Positions 35,252-43,610 of a stretch of DNA of 64,000 nt are shown here, one piece after another. The translations under genes and the position numbers were made by a program. Numbering within the stretch: position 1 is the first letter of the stretch; every line of letters starts with the position of its first letter. The stretch comes from CBDIBC01 sp965276635 (GTDB taxonomy: Bacteria > Actinomycetota > Acidimicrobiia > Acidimicrobiales > Palsa-688). The stretch is taken from contig CBDIBC010000005.1 in the NCBI GenBank assembly GCA_965276635.1, forward strand, positions 248,001-312,000, read 5' to 3'. The notes beneath the pieces were generated by a model. That model made no database searches and was not told the origin of the DNA. It worked only from the letters and a program-made list of their open reading frames with translations.

Positions 35252-36633
35252 GGTGCTTCCCCGGCGCCGCTGTCGGTGCCACCATCGGTGTCGAACGGTT
35301 CGAGCTGGTCGCCGGGGTCGGCGAGGTCACGAAAGGCGATCGGTCCCGAGGTGACCGCCTCGTGCGCAGCTTGGATCAGGCCCAAGTAGTCGATGCCGGT
35401 GGCCGGCGCCGGGGCGCGGGTCGCTTGGGGCACGGCGGGGTGCACGTGGCGGCCGAGCACGAAAGGGGGTGGCCACCCCAGCTGGGCGGCCTTCGATGAC
35501 AACGTCGAGGCGGGTGAGGTCCTCGGGGTCGTAGCGAAGCTCCACGCGGCGCCCGACCAGGGCGGGGTCGACGGTGTAGCGGTTCGCGGCCAGTGACACC
35601 GTCGCGGTGGCGGTCACCTTGCGGATCGCCGACCATGTGAAGGCGTCGGCCATGACCGAGCGTTCCACGGCCCGGGGTGCCCCGCCGGCGGCGAAGCGGG
35701 CCAGGGGGGTCTGGTCGGTCTCGGCGTGGACCCGGGTGTTGGCGACCTGCTCGGCCCAGGCCATGAACGCGTCGTTGAGCTCGTCGAGGCCGGCGATCCC
35801 CCCGGCCTCGGCCTCGGTCAAGAACCGGTCGCGGATGTAGCGGTTCAGTCTTTCCTGCTTTCCGCGGCCTTGAGGCGAATACGGCTTGGAGTGGATGAGG
35901 CGCACCCCGAGCACGGCGCAGGTCCGCTCCAGGGCCGCGTTGGCAAAAGGGGCGCCGTTATCGGCGTAGAGGGCTTCGGGCAGACCGCGGCGTTCGATCG
36001 CGGCGCGCAGCACCTCTTGGCCGGCGCGGGTGTTCTCCTCGTTCACCCAGCGGCCATGGACCAACAGCCGGGAATGATCGTCGACGATCAGGAACAGCCG
36101 GGCCCGGCGGCTGCCGCTAACACGGGGATGAGGGACGAAAGGGCCGACCAGCACATCGGTGATCCAGCGCTCGTTCGGCCGTGACGCCTCGTAACGCCCG
36201 AACGCCCGGGGCGACCCTCCCAGCGCAGCCCGGGACAGGCCCCGGGCCCGCAGGTGGGCGGCCACGGTGCGCTCGGCGATGCGCACCCCGTGACGACGGG
36301 ACACGATCTCGGCGATCTGGGCGGCGGAGCGAGCGGGCAGCTCGGCGCGCAGGGCGCACGCTTCGTCGATCAGACTCGGGTTGCGGCGAACCCCGCCGGC
36401 GTCGGAGCGCGTCACCGAGCGTAGCCCGGCCAGGCCGTTCGCCCGATAGGCGCGGATCCAACGGTCGAGGGTTCCTCGGGAGTAGACCCGGGTGCCACCA
36501 TCGGGATGCGGGTGAGCGAGGCGGGCCAGGTCGCGCACCAACGCCCCCGCTCCGCAGAGCTGACCCGATTGCTGACCGCCTCGGCGATCAGGGCGTAGCG
36601 GTGCAGTGAAACCGCTTCGTCGTGGTCGTTCAT
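35248..36633 (-). pseudogene. DDE (rve-type, Mu C-like) transposase with two frame breaks
   Basis: ATG 36633 follows AAGGAGATGGGACC and opens NDHDEAVSLHRYALIAEAVS. A break in a run of five G near 36545 is followed by the long frame with GTLDRWIRAYRANGLAGLRS, the DDE triad (RWITDVLVGP, YADNGAPFANA, GRGKQERLNRYIRDRF), and a Mu-type C-terminal barrel. A second break occurs at CCACCCCCTTTCG near 35475, after which VLGRHVHPAVPQATRAPAPA continues to the stop at 35248. Either single-base indels or programmed frameshifting at homopolymers could explain this. Confidence 0.75.
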
Positions 36634-37080
36634 GGTCCCATCTCCTTGCCGCCGGGGAGCGTCCCCGGCACAGGGACCAGCAGACGCCCCCCGCCGGGCC
36701 CGGTCCACGGTGGGATCGTGTTGGGCGCCAGCGCGGCGCCGCCGGTCACCGTCGCCCAGCATCGCCACGCCGGGCCGGCCCGGGCGCCGAGCGCTCCTCG
36801 GGCCGCGGCCCACAGTGCCCCAACCACCTCCACGCTGGAGCGCTCGGGGTCCCCCCACAGCCACGGCGCCACCCCACCCAGGGCCACCACCACCGCCACC
36901 ACGCCGGCCACCAACAACGCGGCACGGCCCCGGTGACGGCGCCGCCAGCCCCGCACCGTGGTCACCGGCACGTCGATGCTCGCCGCGACGCCCGCGTCGC
37001 AGCGACTCCCTGAGTGCGTCCCAATCCGGGGCCACGACCGCACCGCAGCGCAGGCATGCTCGCAGACCGACCGGCTGTGA
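36630..37080 (-). pseudogene. Zinc-finger/HTH accessory protein of the transposon (DUF6431-like), frameshifted
   Basis: The N-terminal scrap GLRACLRCGAVVAPDWDALR has one CxxC knuckle. After a break near 37010 a second frame gives DAGVAASIDVPVTTVRGWRR (HTH) and a hydrophobic/aromatic tail (ALLVAGVVAVVVALGGVAPW). Similar proteins sit in front of this type of transposase in actinobacteria. Its TGA overlaps the transposase ATG. The start is not resolved. Confidence 0.45.
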
Positions 37081-37117
37081 GACACCCCGGGTGGTCGGTG
37101 TTGGTCGGCGCCGGCTA

Positions 37118-38413
37118 TCAGGCAGCGCTGTGGCCATTCCGCCACTCCGCCCGGCTGGTCCCCGGGCGCTCGGCGGCGGAAGGCCACGGCGGGACTTCAC
37201 CATTGACGGTGATCGGGGCACCGAGGACCACGGTCTTGCCGTACCCACCGGTCATGGTCTGGAGGATCGGGTCGAGATCTGCCGCGCCGCAAGAACTCTC
37301 GCGGGGTGGACCGAGCCAAGCGGCGGTATGGGTGAGCGCCAGCCGGTAGCGGCGGCCCAGGCCGTCTGCGACGCGGCGGGCGAGGCCATGCCAGGCGCAG
37401 GCCGCGACGAGGTAGCCCGTGGCGTGGTCGAGCGCCTGCACTGGCAAGGCCCCCGGCTCCCCCGCAGACCCGCATCCGACACTGATCCCGGTCGCTGCTT
37501 GCACCAGCGAGTCGAAACCGCGCCGTTCGTGCCACGGACCGTCGAAACCCCAGGCGCACAGCTCGACAACGACCAGTTGTGGATGCCGATCGATGACCTC
37601 GTGCAGCGAGGGTAGGGACCCGGGTCGATAGCCGATCACCACAACGTCCGCTTGCGCTACGAGAGGTTCAGGATCGTAGGTGCGGAGGTCGACCAGAGCG
37701 CTGCGCTTGGCCAGCCCCGTGTCGACGAAGAAGTCCTGCTCGGGCCGGTCCGGGCGGTCCAGCCGCAGCACGTCAGCACCGAGCAGACCGAGCATGCGGG
37801 TGCCGACCGGACCCGCTAACACGCGGGTCAGATCGAGCACTCGCGGGGGTCGAACCGTAATGGGACCCGAGCCCCGTACCTCGACCGACACCAGCGGCGT
37901 CGCTGCTACCGCCTGGCCCTGCGCGCTCTCGGCCCACTCCAGGGGTGTACGCACCGCCACCCCAACCCCACCAGCCTCGGCGAGCGCCATCTCCAACTCG
38001 CGTGCGCCCCAGTCTCCGACCGCGGCGTCGAGCGCCGAACGCTCAGGAGGGATGTCGAGCACAGCGGACAGAGCATCGCAGTGGTGGTCGTAGTTGGCGT
38101 GCAGACGGACCCACCCGTCCGCAGCGCGAGCGAATCCGGACAGCGGCCCCCACTCCGAGACAGGGTGCCCGTCGACGCGCACGAACGCGATGCTCGCCCC
38201 GGCCGCCGCCGCTGCCCGGGAGTCCACCACGATCGCAGGACGTCCGAAACCCTGCGCCACCACCCACTCCGCCGCGGCCAGACCGGCCGTCGCTACCGCG
38301 GAAGTGAGCAGGCCCGTCACCTCATACCGACTTGCGAGCACCTCCGATGGACCGCTGATTCGAGCACCTGCGAGGTCGAGATCGAGAAGCCTTGCTGGAA
38401 GCCACCTGTCCAC
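37118..38413 (-). CDS. CaiB/BaiF-family CoA transferase
   Basis: Family III CoA transferases move CoA between carboxylic acids through an aspartyl-CoA intermediate. The 431-residue product has a family core VLDLTRVLAGPVGTRMLGLL and GADVLRLDRPDRPEQ, VDLRTYDPEPLVAQADVVVI, and GFDSLVQAATGISVGCGSAG; a partial second copy of the fold forms the N-terminal half. Its C-terminus (GEVPPWPSAAERPGTSRAEW) runs into the right end of the transposon, so the last residues may have been replaced. It is the only clear metabolic gene in this part of the island. Confidence 0.8.
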   Translation of the reverse strand: MDRWLPARLLDLDLAGARISGPSEVLASRYEVTGLLTSAVATAGLAAAEWVVAQGFGRPAIVVDSRAAAAAGASIAFVRVDGHPVSEWGPLSGFARAADGWVRLHANYDHHCDALSAVLDIPPERSALDAAVGDWGARELEMALAEAGGVGVAVRTPLEWAESAQGQAVAATPLVSVEVRGSGPITVRPPRVLDLTRVLAGPVGTRMLGLLGADVLRLDRPDRPEQDFFVDTGLAKRSALVDLRTYDPEPLVAQADVVVIGYRPGSLPSLHEVIDRHPQLVVVELCAWGFDGPWHERRGFDSLVQAATGISVGCGSAGEPGALPVQALDHATGYLVAACAWHGLARRVADGLGRRYRLALTHTAAWLGPPRESSCGAADLDPILQTMTGGYGKTVVLGAPITVNGEVPPWPSAAERPGTSRAEWRNGHSAA

Positions 38414-38984
38414 GCCTCATTCTCTCAGCCCGCTTCATGTCCCACCCTTCGAGTCAGACCAACTCCTCGAGGAGGCCGCCACGAGCAGTACCCGTTGACC
38501 AACCCCCTGCGGCGACGCCGCAGGTCGATCGCAGTGGCCTGACGAGGGGTGCCCCTATGACCCGCCCGAGAAAATGCCCGGTGATGGGACGCTATACGGA
38601 CGGGTAGCTGGGGCCTTAGAGTCCGGGTGCCTCGTGGCTGGGCGGCTCGACGGAAGGCGTCGCTAAGGGGGCGGGGGTCGATCTAGGCGTAGCGCCGTTG
38701 TCGGACCGCCGATGGGTCCGCACCGGCGCGTGTGGGTCGGTCGAGGTCGCGGACGCGGTCGAGGTGTTGTCCGAGGTGGTAGGCGTTGGCCTAGGCGGCG
38801 TCCCGGTGTTCGAAGAGCGTCTTCCAGCGATGGGTGGATCGCTGGTGGTCGCTTTCGAGGCGGCCGACCTCGCTCTCCAGGACGCCAGGTCGTGTTGGAG
38901 GCGGCCGGTCTCGGCACCGATTAGGGTTCGCGCGTCGATTAATCGCGCGGAGTAGTCTGGTGGTGTGTGATCAGCCTCGCGTAT
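38414..38984. other. About 570 bases with only degraded coding scraps
   Basis: The minus strand shows a helical scrap in one frame (HRWKTLFEHRDAA, stop, ANAYHLGQHLDRVRDLDRP) that once may have been a coiled-coil protein. The plus strand near 38480-38540 shows EQYPLTNPLRRRRRSIAVA before a stop. Neither can be assigned. No RNA gene or array is seen. Confidence 0.4.
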
Positions 38985-39007
38985 TCCGGACAGCTGGTTC
39001 GTGCTCT

Positions 39008-39913
39008 TCAGGCTGCCAAGTTGCGAGATAGGTACTCGTCATGGACCTCTTGTGGAGTCCGGTAACCGAGACCCGAATGCAACCTACGCCTATTATAGCG
39101 GAACTCGATGTACCGCACAATGTCTTTTCGGGCTTTCTCCCGGGTCGGGTACACGGTGCGGCTAACCCGCTCGTTCTTCAACGCAGCAAAGAACGACTCG
39201 GCCATCGCATTATCGTAACAAATGCCGGTCCGTCCGACCGACTGGCAGATATCGTAGCCAGCCAGATGCGTCGCGAACTCCTCGGACGTGTAATTGCTGC
39301 CGCGGTCAGAATGGAAGATCGCCCTCGGTGCTATGTCGTGGTCGGTGACCGCCATGTCGATCGCGGCGCAGATGAGAGGAGTCTTGTAGTTGTCGCCGGT
39401 CGCCCACCCGATGACCGCCTTGTGGTGACAGTCGATGACCGTGGCCAGATACAGCCAGCCCTCCCAGGTGGGGATGTAGGTGATGTCACCAACCATCTTC
39501 GTTCCCGGGGCAGTGGCCGTGAAGTCCCGGGCCACAAGGTCAGGGATTGGGCCTGCCGGTCCGCTCTCGGTCAGGTTGTGACGCCACGGGCGGGGCTGAC
39601 AGGCCACCAGGCCCAGCTCACGCATCAAGCCCCGGACGAGCTCAGGACTGGCGTGCTCGCCCCAACGGGCCAACTGAGCGTGGACCCGCCGGTACCCGTA
39701 GGTGCCGTCAGAGTCGACGAACGCCTTGGCGATCGCCGCGGCCAACACCTCCCGCCTGGCCGCGGTGGCCGACAGGGGACGACCCCACCACTCGTAATAC
39801 CCAGACTTCGACACCTGCAGCCATGAGCACATCTTCACGATCGTGTATTTCTTGGCCCCGCTGTCAGTGGTTGTCGCCTTCTCGCCGTCGATGAACTCGT
39901 AGCGAGCGATCAC
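39008..39913 (-). CDS. IS3-family transposase OrfB (DDE integrase core)
   Basis: A 301-residue rve-domain transposase: YGYRRVHAQLARWGEHASPE, first aspartate in MVGDITYIPTWEGWLYLATV, second in AIFHSDRGSNYTSEEFATHL, glutamate in CYDNAMAESFFAALKNERVS, then YNRRRLHSGLGYRTPQEVHD. All catalytic residues are present. GTG 39913 overlaps the orfA stop (GTGA); IS3 elements often make an OrfAB fusion by -1 frameshifting, and here coupling is the visible arrangement. Confidence 0.93.
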   Translation of the reverse strand: MIARYEFIDGEKATTTDSGAKKYTIVKMCSWLQVSKSGYYEWWGRPLSATAARREVLAAAIAKAFVDSDGTYGYRRVHAQLARWGEHASPELVRGLMRELGLVACQPRPWRHNLTESGPAGPIPDLVARDFTATAPGTKMVGDITYIPTWEGWLYLATVIDCHHKAVIGWATGDNYKTPLICAAIDMAVTDHDIAPRAIFHSDRGSNYTSEEFATHLAGYDICQSVGRTGICYDNAMAESFFAALKNERVSRTVYPTREKARKDIVRYIEFRYNRRRLHSGLGYRTPQEVHDEYLSRNLAA

Positions 39914-40203
39914 CGATACTCCTGGGCGAAGAAGGCCGCGGCTTTTCCCAAGAACTCCGACTTCAACCGCAGTTCTCGCACCTCGACCTCCAACTCCCGT
40001 AAACGAGCCCGCTCCGGCATCGACAACGGCGGCTCCTCACCAGCGTGAGCCTTCCGGTAAGCGGCCACCCAATTCCGCAGAGTCTGCTCGTTCACCGAAA
40101 TCTCCCGAGCCACCTCAGGAACCGGCCGGGACTCGTCAATCACCATCTTCGACGCTTCTTCTTTGTATTCAAGAGAAAACGTTCTACGTTGCTTTGGCAT
40201 CAA
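39910..40203 (-). CDS. IS3-family transposase OrfA (HTH/leucine-zipper protein)
   Basis: A 97-residue protein with a helix-turn-helix (EEASKMVIDESRPVPEVARE then SVNEQTLRNWVAAYRK) and a leucine-rich coiled coil (LRELEVEVRELRLKSEFLGK), the normal OrfA plan for binding the terminal repeats and dimerising. Two adjacent Met codons could start it. Confidence 0.92.
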   Translation of the reverse strand: MMPKQRRTFSLEYKEEASKMVIDESRPVPEVAREISVNEQTLRNWVAAYRKAHAGEEPPLSMPERARLRELEVEVRELRLKSEFLGKAAAFFAQEYR

Positions 40204-40267
40204 ACTGGCTCTCTTCCTAAAAACAAACCTTAGTGGGTCTGCTGTCCGGAAGGCTCAAGGCGTCTCA

Positions 40268-40624
40268 GTGGAGCCGAGCGGGGAGGGCCTGGCACGGTTC
40301 TTCTCGCTGACGTCTCCTTTCCTCGATGAGCGTGAACGCCGGTTGTTGGCGGCGTCGATGGTGGAGGTATTGGGCCGTGGCGGCCAGGCGAGAGTCGCGG
40401 AAGCGACCGACATGAGCCGGAATACGCTCTTCGACGGTGCCAAAGACCTGGCTGGGAACCCAGTGCTCCAAGACCGTGTGCGCCGTGCGGGGGCAGGCCC
40501 GAAACGCAAGGTTGATCTCAACCCCGAGCTGTTGGTGGTCTTGGACTCTCTGGTCGAGCCGGATGCGCGGGGTGATCCGATGTCTCCGCTGCGTTGGACG
40601 TTGAAGTCGACCCGGGTCCTGGGT
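40268..40624 (+). pseudogene. ISAzo13-family transposase N-terminal fragment
   Basis: The frame reads FLDERERRLLAASMVEVLGR, GGQARVAEATDMSRNTLFDG and SLVEPDARGDPMSPLRWTLK then STRVLG, the conserved start of ISAzo13-type transposases. Similarity ends abruptly at about 40624, where integrase sequence begins in another frame. Most of the element has been deleted. Confidence 0.7.
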
Positions 40625-40628
40625 CCCC

Positions 40629-41066
40629 GATCGCATCCTCGACGAGCTGAGCGCGCACCTTGCCCGCACCGGACGGACCGACCCTGGAGAGCTAGTCGTC
40701 CAAGCTCCCGAGGGAGGCCCGGTCCGGGCCACCAATTTCCGCCGGCGCGTCTACGATCCCGCATTGCGCCAGGCTGGACTCGAAGGCCTCACGTTCCACC
40801 CGCTCCGCCACTCCGCCGGCCACATGCTTCGGGAGCTGGGGGTTCCGCTGGAGGTGATCCAGCGTTGACTCGGGCATGCCTCGATCCGCACCACCGCTGA
40901 CATCTACGGATCTTTACCCGAGCGGGTGGACCGGCCCGTCGCGGAGAAGCTCGACGACCTGTTCCGTCAAGCGGCCGAGACCCGTGCCGTCGACCGTCAC
41001 GAGCAGCCCGGGCGCGCAGTCGTCTCGACAACTCGGCTCGGCAAGTGGGACTTGGACTGCCAGTGA
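40629..41066 (+). pseudogene. int: Tyrosine recombinase/integrase C-terminal remnant with in-frame stop
   Basis: The frame gives LRQAGLEGLTFHPLRHSAGH (H-x-x-R box), GVPLEVIQR, a TGA at 40866-40868, and LGHASIRTTADIYGSLPERV with the second histidine and the tyrosine nucleophile. The stop replaces the usual R before LGH, a one-base CGA to TGA change. The N-terminal arm-binding and core-binding domains are lost at the ISAzo13 junction. Its position 1.5 kb from the tRNA suggests it once mobilised the island. Confidence 0.8.
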
Positions 41067-41140
41067 CGAATGACGGGGCGCCGTGACCGACATCGCGCGC
41101 GAGATCGCGACTCCCGGGTCATCGGTGTCAGGTCGGGATA

Positions 41141-41839
41141 TCAGAGGTCGATGGCCGGGCCGATATTGGGAGACGCATCGGCGATCCCGGGAGGGTGTGG
41201 GAGCGTGTGCCGCCAGGCGGTCTCTGTCGTGCGAAGCCGGGCTCGTTCCTTCTTCGTGAGTGTCGCCTCTCCGGCCAGGAACACGAAAGCGTCGTGGAGG
41301 AGCTTGTCGACCTCTGCCGCGGTGCGGGCCGACGCTTCTGCGATGACGGCAGGGGTCCGGATTGCTGCAGGATCATCGACAAGCCGGAGGATCTCGTGGC
41401 GGTCCTTGCGTCCGGGCAGGCTGTCGGGTCGGTCGAGGAGTGCGGCGACCTTGGTCGCGGTGTGCGCCGGGACGCGGAGCACCTGGTAGCCGTCGACTGA
41501 TTCGGCGAAGTTGGCGAGCTTCTCGACTCGTAGCTGCAGGTTCGCCCCGAGGCGGGACTGGAACGGGACGTAGAGGTCCAGGTGGATCGACCGCCAGCTC
41601 GCCCGCCACTTCGTGCCTGCCAGGTGGCGCGACTCCGAGAGGTCGTCGACGATCCCGCCCAAGACGGCCAGGTCACCTCGGGAGACGATCAGATCGACGT
41701 CGTGACTCATCGGACCACCAGTGCGGACCCATGTCCCCCAGCCTCCGATGAGGATGGCATCAGGGACCGCTGCGACCACCTCGCCGAGGACCGACCGGGA
41801 GAGGTCGGTCTGTTCAGACGAGTAGAACGGGTTGGTCAA
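41141..41839 (-). CDS. AbiEii-like nucleotidyltransferase toxin
   Basis: A product of about 232 residues with the nucleotidyltransferase core: VVAAVPDAILIGGWGTWVRT (GG-x motif) and GGPMSHDVDLIVSRGDL (D-x-D), then HLDLYVPFQSRLG, and HTATKVAALLDRPDSLPGRK and DRHEILRLV in the helical half. This is the pattern of AbiEii/DUF1814-type toxins. TTG 41839 is the likely start and lies inside the upstream antitoxin-like gene, so the two overlap by 26 bases. It sits close to the tRNA end of the island. Confidence 0.7.
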   Translation of the reverse strand: MTNPFYSSEQTDLSRSVLGEVVAAVPDAILIGGWGTWVRTGGPMSHDVDLIVSRGDLAVLGGIVDDLSESRHLAGTKWRASWRSIHLDLYVPFQSRLGANLQLRVEKLANFAESVDGYQVLRVPAHTATKVAALLDRPDSLPGRKDRHEILRLVDDPAAIRTPAVIAEASARTAAEVDKLLHDAFVFLAGEATLTKKERARLRTTETAWRHTLPHPPGIADASPNIGPAIDL

Positions 41840-42434
41840 GGCAGGCGATCTGGCGAGGGTCGAGGGCTTCCACGAAGCGGGCGGCTTGCCAGCCCGGCAG
41901 GGAGAACAGGTCCGCGTAGGCCTGGGCAAGCGGCGTGACCCGGCCGTACCGCCCGAGGAGCCAGTCGGGCTCGGCGACGAGCACCTCGGTGCCCTCATCA
42001 GCGACCGCAGGCGGGAGCGGGGGCAGGTGCGGATCGCCGTAGAGCAAGACGGTGTCGTAGTCGGCGATCCGGTTGACGCCGCCCGAGTGGGCCACGACGG
42101 CACCGAAACCGCCCAGGACCACTGACGGATCGCTGACCATGCGCTCGACCTCCACCGCAGGGACCGCCACCCGGAATCTGTCGACGACATCGCGCCGGAC
42201 GTGACGGTGCGCAGCGAAGAGCACCAGCAGCCGCGCCGGGTCGAGCACCTGGAGCCCGTCGAGAAGGCCGATCCCCACAGCACCGATCTCGGCGGGATGC
42301 GCCAACGAGCGGTGCGCCGTCGACACCGGAATCTCCAACTCCCCCGCGAGCGCGCTCACCGACGGCCAGCGCCGCCGACCCGCCGCCGCACCTACCAACA
42401 GGTGACGCCACACCACCTCGAGCACCGGCATCAT
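41814..42434 (-). CDS. AbiEi-like HTH regulator/antitoxin
   Basis: A 206-residue protein with an N-terminal winged-helix (SVSALAGELEIPVSTAHRSL then HPAEIGAVGI) and a C-terminal domain (TVLLYGDPHLPPLPPAVADE, YGRVTPLAQAYADLFSLPGW, FVEALDP) like those paired with nucleotidyltransferase toxins. It probably represses its own operon and neutralises the downstream toxin. The 3' end overlaps the toxin gene, implying coupling. Confidence 0.65.
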   Translation of the reverse strand: MMPVLEVVWRHLLVGAAAGRRRWPSVSALAGELEIPVSTAHRSLAHPAEIGAVGIGLLDGLQVLDPARLLVLFAAHRHVRRDVVDRFRVAVPAVEVERMVSDPSVVLGGFGAVVAHSGGVNRIADYDTVLLYGDPHLPPLPPAVADEGTEVLVAEPDWLLGRYGRVTPLAQAYADLFSLPGWQAARFVEALDPRQIACLDQPVLLV

Positions 42435-42600
42435 CGCTCGATCATACCTTCTTCCACTGATCTAGGGAAGGAGGCGATCTAGAGCGAAAACAGGTCGGAT
42501 CCGACGGAGAGCCTCGCCTGGTGTGGGTGCAGGTGTGGTGCAGACCTGCACTCGAGTCCCCACCCGGCTAGCCACGCCCCCCTGACCAGCCAGTTCTCGG

Positions 42601-42674
42601 TGGAGGTGATGGGACTTGAACCCACGACTTCTACGTTGCGAACGTAGCGCTCTTCCGGGCTGAGCTACACCCCC
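42601..42674 (-). tRNA. tRNA-Ala (anticodon CGC)
   Basis: Minus-strand cloverleaf: acceptor GGGGGTG pairs with CACCTCC and includes the G3-U70 pair that identifies alanine tRNAs; the anticodon stem CTACG/CGTAG encloses TTCGCAA (anticodon CGC); the T arm is GTGGG-TTCAAGT-CCCAT; discriminator base A. The CCA end is not encoded. Its 3' half is repeated at 8757-8801, marking it as the likely integration site of the island. Confidence 0.93.
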
Positions 42675-42712
42675 GTGACGGGAGGTTCATCCTACCGCGC
42701 GGGCGGAAAGGC

Positions 42713-43399
42713 TCAGTTGACGGCGCGGCGCATGCCGTAGAGAGGCACGCCATAGTCGAGGCCCCCGTAGGCGGGGGGCTGCTGCCCGTAGCCGTAGGCG
42801 GGCTCCTCGTAGCCGTAGGCCGGCTCGCCGGCATAGGCCGCCTGGCGGCCGTAACCGTAGGCGGGCTGCTCGCCGTAGCCGGCCGGGGCGGGCGGCTGGC
42901 GGCGGGCCTGGTTCGGCAGGTAGGCCAGCTTCATCTCTCGCTCGGCGGCCAGGTTCCGCATGCGCACCAGCAATGCGACGTACCCGGCGAGGGCGGCATC
43001 GCAGAGCACGTTCATGACGATGAACGCGGAGCCGACGGCGACGGCGAGGATCAGGGTGGCGACCGCGGCGAGGACCAGGACCAGCAGCACGTCACGGCGA
43101 CGGCGCTGTGACTCCCGGCGGCGGACGGCCGCACCGGACATGGTCGCCGGCCGGCGAACCATGGGCGGCGGCACTCGGACGCCGGGACCGGGCTGGGGGC
43201 GGTAGGGAGGGATGCTGCCGTCGGCGCGACGACGGTTCGCTGGACGCACCCGGGACGGGCCAGTCTGCTCCAGCACGCGCAGATGCCAGTTGAACGTGCC
43301 GACCGGGTCGTTGAAGCTCTTCGCCGCCCGTGACCGTAGCCACGAAACCAGAACGACCCCCCAGACGAGGGCGAGAGCGATCAGCACCAATGTCGTCAA
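42713..43399 (-). CDS. GlpR-like membrane protein (gephyrin-like protein receptor)
   Basis: A 228-residue protein with an N-terminal membrane span (LVLIALALVWGVVLVSWLRS), an RP-rich cytoplasmic linker, two further hydrophobic helices (VLLVLVLAAVATLILAVAVG and AFIVMNVLCDAALAGYVALL), and a C-terminal tail of Y-G-x repeats rich in Gly, Tyr and Pro. This layout and the place beside moeA match GlpR, the membrane partner of the MoeA-like cell-division protein Glp in Corynebacteriales and the Rv0996 neighbourhood of mycobacteria. TTG 43399 or a TTG nine bases downstream (better spaced from TAGGAG) starts it. Confidence 0.6.
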   Translation of the reverse strand: MTTLVLIALALVWGVVLVSWLRSRAAKSFNDPVGTFNWHLRVLEQTGPSRVRPANRRRADGSIPPYRPQPGPGVRVPPPMVRRPATMSGAAVRRRESQRRRRDVLLVLVLAAVATLILAVAVGSAFIVMNVLCDAALAGYVALLVRMRNLAAEREMKLAYLPNQARRQPPAPAGYGEQPAYGYGRQAAYAGEPAYGYEEPAYGYGQQPPAYGGLDYGVPLYGMRRAVN

Positions 43400-43610
43400 A
43401 CTCCTACGCCTACCTTTTGGTGCATGAGACCGTAGCTTCCGTTCCCCGCTGTTCGGTGGATAGGTGGTGGTCGGTGGACGCCGGAGGCCGACGCACAGCG
43501 GTGCCCAACCGGAGCGACCGAACGTCGACGATAGTCGTTCGCCCGGCGTTCATGCCAGGAGCAACGGCGTGCTCACCGAAACCGTGCCCTCTGAGCAGCC
43601 ACGATGGGTT

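Larger units (their letters stand above)
34400..37116 (-). mobile_element. Three-gene DDE/ATPase transposon (ends not determined)
   Basis: Three overlapping minus-strand genes (a zinc-finger/HTH protein, a DDE transposase and an ExeA/TniB-like ATPase) form a complete transposon core. Weak inverted similarity is seen between the left side (around 34305, GTTGCCGGCTGAT) and the right side (around 37120, reverse strand GCTGCCTGAT), but I could not fix the terminal repeats or a target duplication. Limits given are approximate. Confidence 0.6.
38985..40250 (-). mobile_element. IS3-family insertion sequence
   Basis: The element is about 1266 bp, bounded by inverted TCCGGACAGC (left, 38985-38994) and GCTGTCCGGA (right, 40241-40250), with weaker similarity further inward. 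It carries orfA and orfB with a four-base overlap. No matching 3-4 bp target duplication is visible, so the ends may have been rearranged. It lies against an ISAzo13 fragment. Confidence 0.85.

Noticed and set aside
7443..41066. Treating every frameshift as a sequencing error.
   Set aside because: Large internal deletions, exact IS insertions and gene fusions occur among them, and the operon at 26.5-33 kb and most genes from 42.7 kb onward are clean. Some single-base indels at homopolymers could still be errors.
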